DNA of 9,767 nt. It comes from an uncultured Actinomycetes bacterium (GTDB lineage: Bacteria > Actinomycetota > Thermoleophilia > Gaiellales > F1-60-MAGs149). Location: assembly GCA_903960645.1 (NCBI GenBank), contig CAJCBN010000244.1, forward strand, positions 1 to 9,767, read 5' to 3'. The notes under the pieces are model-generated. The model was given only the letters and a program-made list of their open reading frames with translations. It was not told where the DNA came from and made no database searches. The position numbers and the translations under genes were made by a program. Shown here in pieces: positions 6,137 through 9,767 of this stretch (position 1 is the stretch's first letter; the number at the start of each line of letters is the position of its first letter).

Positions 6137-6164
6137 TTGCAATCGAGTGTATACACTGTATGCT
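6137..6164 (+). promoter_or_regulatory. Candidate promoter of the hydantoinase gene
   Basis: TTGCAA (6137-6142) and TATGCT (6159-6164) are separated by 16 bases, giving a plausible sigma-70-type promoter, with a transcript start expected near 6171 and a leader of about 46 bases. The stretch is AT-rich against its GC-rich surroundings. The palindromic operator lies wholly inside the spacer, so a bound repressor would block polymerase. Confidence 0.5.
6146..6157. promoter_or_regulatory. Palindromic operator, probably for the GntR regulator
   Basis: AGTGTATACACT is a perfect 12-bp palindrome centred between 6151 and 6152. GntR-family sites are typically short palindromes of GT...AC form, and this is the only one in the divergent intergenic region. 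It overlaps promoter-like elements in both directions, so one dimer could control both genes. A nearby partial half-repeat, TGTATG at 6158-6163 (wait-free overlap with the -10), may extend the site. Confidence 0.6.
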
Positions 6165-6174
6165 CTCGGAGCAA
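6146..6174 (-). promoter_or_regulatory. Candidate promoter of the GntR regulator
   Basis: On the minus strand TTGCTC (6174-6169) and TACACT (6151-6146) are 17 bases apart, a reasonable -35/-10 pair. The -10 is half of the palindromic operator, consistent with autoregulation. The expected transcript start near 6139 lies just before the ATG at 6136 and about 42 bases before the ATG at 6097. Confidence 0.4.
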
Positions 6175-6216
6175 GAGCAGCCATACCCGGCAGCGAAACG
6201 CAGGAGAGCACCCACC

Positions 6217-9200
6217 GTGAAGCGCATCGGAGTAGACGTCGGCGGCACCTTCACCGACCTGATCCTCGTCGACGAAGAGGCGGGTCGCATCACCGTCGAC
6301 AAGGTCCCGTCCACCCCCGACGATCCCGCCCGCGGCGTCGTCGAGGGCATCAACCGCCTCTGCGCGAAGGCCGGCGTGGAGCTGTCGGAGATCGACAACC
6401 TGCTCCACGGCACGACCGTCGCGACGAACATCGCGCTGACGCACAAGGGTGCCTCCGTCGGCCTGATCACCACCGAGGGCTTCCGCGACATCCTCCACAT
6501 CGCGCGCCACAAGAAGCCGCTCAACTTCTCGATCCAGCAGGATCTGCCCTGGCAGGCGCGCCCGCTCGTCAAGCGCCGCCACCGCCGCGTCGTCGCTGAG
6601 CGCGTGACCGCGCCGCACGGCGAAATCGTCACGCCGCTCGACGAGGATGCCGTCCGCCGCGAGGTCCGCCTCTTGAAGGACGCGGGCGTCGAGTCCGTCG
6701 CCGTCTGCTTCCTGCACTCGTACCTCAACGGGACGCACGAGCAGCGCGTGGCGGAGATCATCACGGAGGAGTTCCCCGAGGCGTACCAGTCGATCTCGAG
6801 CGAGGTCATCCCGCTCTACCGCGAATACGAGCGCTTCTCGACCGTGGCCCTCAACGCGTTCGTCGGCCCGAAGGTCTCCACCTACCTCGATCGCTTCGCA
6901 ACGGCGATGAAGGACGCGGGCTTCAAGCACGGCGTCCAGCTGATGCAGTCCTCCGGTGGCATGGCCACGGTCGAGTCGGCCTCGCGGCGTCCCGTCAACC
7001 TGCTCATGTCCGGCCCCGTCGCCGGCCTGATCGGCGGCATCTGGGCCGGCAAGATGGCCGGCTACGACAGCGTCATCACGCTCGACATCGGCGGCACCTC
7101 GGCCGACGTCGGCGTGGCCGCGGGCGGCCAGATGCGCATGCGCCACCTGCTCGACACGAAGGTGGGCGACTACCAGGCGATGGTGCCGATGGTCGACATC
7201 GACACCATCGGTGCCGGCGGCGGCTCGATCGCCTACGTCGACGAAGGTGGCGTCTTCCGCGTTGGCCCGCAGTCGGCCGGTGCCGACCCCGGTCCTGCCT
7301 GCTACGACCGCGGCGGCACGCAGCCGACCTCGACGGACGCCCAGGTCTTCCTCGGTCGCCTGCGCCCCGAGCGCGGCCTCGTCGGCGGCGGCCTCGCCCT
7401 CAAGCCCGAGCTGGCCAAGACCGTGATCAACGAACTCGGTGCCGAGCTCGGCATGTCGCCCGAGCAGGCCGCCCTCGGTGCCCTGCAGATCCAGAAGTTC
7501 GGCATGACGCAGAACATCGAGATCAACTCGGTGCGCCGCGGCTACGACCCGCGCGACTTCACGCTCGTCGCGGCCGGCGGCGCCGGCCCCCTGTTCTCCT
7601 GCGACGTCGCGCTCGAGCTCGAGATCCCGCGCGTGCTGATCCCGCCGCACCCCGGCATCGTCGCGGCGACCGGCCTCCTCGCCACGGACCTCCAGTTCGA
7701 GTTCGTCGGCACCGAGCGCCAGGCCGTCGCCACGCTCGATGTCCCCCGCCTCCAGGCGAAGTTCGACGAGCTCGTGGCGCAGGCGATCGGCCAGCTCGAC
7801 GCCGACGCCGTGCCCGAGGATCGGCGCCTGATCCGCCGCCTCGCCGACTGCCGCTACGCCGGTCAGGGCTACGAGGTCCGCTTCGACGTCCCCGCCGGCA
7901 ATCCCGATCGGCCCGGCTGGAGCGACGAGCTGGTCGAGGCCTTCCACGTCGCCCACGTGGGCGAGTACGGCCACCGCTTCGACGCCCCGGTCGAGATCAT
8001 CAACATCCGTGTCGTCGGCATCGGTCGCATCGACGAGCTCAAGTGGCCCGAGGCCGAGGTCGGCAACGGCGATGTCTCCGGCGCCCTGATCGAAACCCGC
8101 GACGTGATCTTCGACGTCGACGGCGAGGCGCAGTCCTGCCCGACGCCGTTCTACGAGCGTGAGCAGCTGCGGGCCGGCGACCGTCTCGAGGGACCGGCCA
8201 TCATCGAGCAGTACGACACCACGACGATTGTGCCCCCGGGCTTCGTCGTCGACGTCGACCGCTTCGGCAACCTCGTGATCGACGTGTCGTCCCGCATCGA
8301 GGCGCGCCGCGCCAAGGGCGGCGACGCCGGACTGGCGCAGCCGATCCTGATGCGCGTCATCGGCGGTGCGTTCAACGCGATCGCCAAGGAGATGGCCGGC
8401 GTTCTCTACCGCATGTCCTACTCGTCGATCATCCGCGAGTCCGAGGATCTCGGCGCGGGCCTGTTCGACGCGCAGGGCAACAACATCGCGGAGTCCGACT
8501 CGACGCCGATGTTCATGGGCGCGATGCCGAAGATCGTCAAGGGCGTCATCTCCCTGCTGGGCGACGACATCCACCCGGGCGACATCATCCTCCACAACGA
8601 TCCGTACCTCGGCGCGACACACTCGCCCGACGTCGCGATCGTGATGCCGGTCTTCCACGACGGCGAGCTGATCGGCTTCTCCGGTGCATCCGCTCACCTG
8701 CTCGACATCGGCGGTGCCTTCCCGGGCCTCGCCATCGACCTCGTCGACAACTGGTCGGAGGGCAACATCTACCGCGCGGTCAAGCTGGCCGACAAGGGCG
8801 TTTGGCAGGAGTCGCTGTTCAAGCACATCCTCGAGAACACTCGGACGCCCACCCATAACCGCGGCGACATCGAGGCGATGATCGCCGCGTGCGAGCGCGC
8901 CAAGAACCGCTTCGCCGAGCTTGCGGGCCGCTACGGCACCGAGGCCGTGCTGGGCGCCGCGAACCACTGGATGGACTACGCCGAGCGCATGCTCCGCCAG
9001 GAGATCGCCAAGGTGCCGGACGGCGAGTACGGCCCCGAGTACGGCTGGCTCGACGACGACGGACGCAACCGCGGCGAGAAGCTGCCGATCAAGGTCGTCG
9101 TCCGCATCGAGGGCGACAAGATGGTCGTCGACCTGACGGGCTCCAGCCCCGAGGTGCCGACCGGCTACAACTGCCCGTTCGAAGGCACGACCGTCTCGGG

Positions 9201-9767
9201 CATGACGTTCATCGCCCGCATGATGTTCCTCGACGAGGCGACGTTCCCCGTCTTTGTGCCGCAGAACGAGGGCATGCTCCGCCCGGTCGAGGTGATCGCG
9301 CCGGAGGGCACGATCTTCAATCCGAAGTACCCGCGCGCCTGCTTCGCCCGCTTCTCGCAGGCCCAGCGCGCGGTCGACCTCGTGCTCCGTGCGCTGGCGC
9401 CCGTCATCCCCAACCAGGTGACGGCCGGCAACTCGGCGCACATCCACTTCCTCTCCTACTCGGGCTTCGTCGAGGCCGAGGGCGAGTACTGGGTGTACCT
9501 CGAGGTCGATGAGGGCTCGTACGGCGGTCGCCCCGATCGCGACGCCATGGACTCTGTCGACAACCTGATCGCCAACACCCGCAACAACCCGATCGAGGAG
9601 CTCGAGTGGCGCTTCCCGATGCGGACCGACCGATACGAGCTGCGTGACGAGCCGGCTGCGGCGGGCAAGTGGCGCGGTGGCATCGGCATCGTCCGCGTCA
9701 ATACGTTCCTGACCGACACAATCGTGACCTGCGAGGGCGAGCGTCACGAGTCCGACCCGCCGTGGGG
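6217..9767 (+). CDS. Fused HyuA-HyuB hydantoinase/5-oxoprolinase-family protein (partial)
   Basis: This is an ATP-dependent cyclic-amide hydrolase or carboxylase-family enzyme, with both subunits in one open frame of 1183 codons and no stop before the window ends. The GTG start at 6217 has AGGAG at 6202-6206. The HyuA half (about 1-690) shows the ASKHA nucleotide-binding motifs VDVGGTFTDL (6-15), HGTTVATN (64-71), SSGG (245-248), LDIGGTSADVG (289-299), GAGGGSIA (332-339) and SAGADPGPACY (353-363), then EGPAIIE near 660. A short linker (about 690-708) leads to the HyuB half, which starts near M712 (MRVIGGAFNAIAKEM) and contains HNDPYLGATHSPD (793-805) and AHLLDIGG. The visible end, GERHESDPPWG, is usually followed by some tens of residues. 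Separate HyuA and HyuB genes are commoner in bacteria; eukaryotic 5-oxoprolinase is fused. Substrate specificity (hydantoin, N-methylhydantoin, 5-oxoproline, ketone carboxylation) cannot be read here. The divergent GntR gene suggests inducible catabolism. Confidence 0.9.
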   Translation, partial: MKRIGVDVGGTFTDLILVDEEAGRITVDKVPSTPDDPARGVVEGINRLCAKAGVELSEIDNLLHGTTVATNIALTHKGASVGLITTEGFRDILHIARHKKPLNFSIQQDLPWQARPLVKRRHRRVVAERVTAPHGEIVTPLDEDAVRREVRLLKDAGVESVAVCFLHSYLNGTHEQRVAEIITEEFPEAYQSISSEVIPLYREYERFSTVALNAFVGPKVSTYLDRFATAMKDAGFKHGVQLMQSSGGMATVESASRRPVNLLMSGPVAGLIGGIWAGKMAGYDSVITLDIGGTSADVGVAAGGQMRMRHLLDTKVGDYQAMVPMVDIDTIGAGGGSIAYVDEGGVFRVGPQSAGADPGPACYDRGGTQPTSTDAQVFLGRLRPERGLVGGGLALKPELAKTVINELGAELGMSPEQAALGALQIQKFGMTQNIEINSVRRGYDPRDFTLVAAGGAGPLFSCDVALELEIPRVLIPPHPGIVAATGLLATDLQFEFVGTERQAVATLDVPRLQAKFDELVAQAIGQLDADAVPEDRRLIRRLADCRYAGQGYEVRFDVPAGNPDRPGWSDELVEAFHVAHVGEYGHRFDAPVEIINIRVVGIGRIDELKWPEAEVGNGDVSGALIETRDVIFDVDGEAQSCPTPFYEREQLRAGDRLEGPAIIEQYDTTTIVPPGFVVDVDRFGNLVIDVSSRIEARRAKGGDAGLAQPILMRVIGGAFNAIAKEMAGVLYRMSYSSIIRESEDLGAGLFDAQGNNIAESDSTPMFMGAMPKIVKGVISLLGDDIHPGDIILHNDPYLGATHSPDVAIVMPVFHDGELIGFSGASAHLLDIGGAFPGLAIDLVDNWSEGNIYRAVKLADKGVWQESLFKHILENTRTPTHNRGDIEAMIAACERAKNRFAELAGRYGTEAVLGAANHWMDYAERMLRQEIAKVPDGEYGPEYGWLDDDGRNRGEKLPIKVVVRIEGDKMVVDLTGSSPEVPTGYNCPFEGTTVSGMTFIARMMFLDEATFPVFVPQNEGMLRPVEVIAPEGTIFNPKYPRACFARFSQAQRAVDLVLRALAPVIPNQVTAGNSAHIHFLSYSGFVEAEGEYWVYLEVDEGSYGGRPDRDAMDSVDNLIANTRNNPIEELEWRFPMRTDRYELRDEPAAAGKWRGGIGIVRVNTFLTDTIVTCEGERHESDPPW

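Noticed and set aside
6098..6211. N-terminal extension of the GntR regulator to a GTG at 6211
   Set aside because: It would place coding sequence across both promoters and the operator and add residues not typical of the family.
6097..9747. Minus-strand open frame of 1216 codons
   Set aside because: It is a complete mirror of the fused hydantoinase gene. Long antisense frames arise from GC-rich third positions, and the translation shows only repetitive Val/Asp/Leu/Arg sequence.
1..9767. CRISPR array, tRNA, rRNA, prophage or defence system
   Set aside because: I saw no regularly spaced repeats, no cloverleaf or rRNA-like segments, and no integrase, nuclease or toxin-like genes.

Overview
The window is a high-GC bacterial segment with strong G/C preference at third codon positions, GTG starts, and a two-component pair of the LuxR/HisKA_3 type common in actinobacteria. 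I infer a high-GC actinobacterium or relative, possibly Thermoleophilia, with low confidence. Six coding regions are supported: one very small, and one running off the right edge.

Left part, plus strand. Positions 1-287 hold no gene but are rich in structure. There is a near-perfect 15-bp-stem hairpin flanked by 10-bp direct repeats, a GC-rich hairpin, and a 17-bp inverted repeat whose right arm can instead pair with a closer segment. This leads into a 39-residue single-pass membrane protein (288-407) with a strong ribosome binding site. A LuxR-type response regulator (509-1177) follows, coupled by a GTGA overlap to a 665-residue sensor kinase (1174-3171). The kinase is built as two successive '4 membrane segments + kinase' units, the first catalytically decayed.

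Middle part, minus strand. A 5-aminolevulinate synthase (3183-4424) converges on the kinase gene with 11 bases between stop codons. It lies 30 bases downstream of a gene for a secreted TIM-barrel, glycoside-hydrolase-like protein (4455-5309). Upstream of that is a GntR/FCD-family regulator (5378-6097). The 68-base gap between the regulator and the secreted-protein gene carries a second, diverged copy of the left-hand repeat.

Right part, plus strand. Divergent from the regulator is a large ATP-dependent hydantoinase/5-oxoprolinase-family protein with HyuA and HyuB fused in one reading frame (6217 to beyond 9767). The intergenic region has a perfect 12-bp palindrome inside overlapping divergent promoter-like elements, consistent with the regulator controlling both itself and the hydantoinase. 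Together these look like a substrate-responsive amidohydrolase module. Its substrate cannot be read from the sequence: hydantoin, N-methylhydantoin, 5-oxoproline or related compounds are possible.
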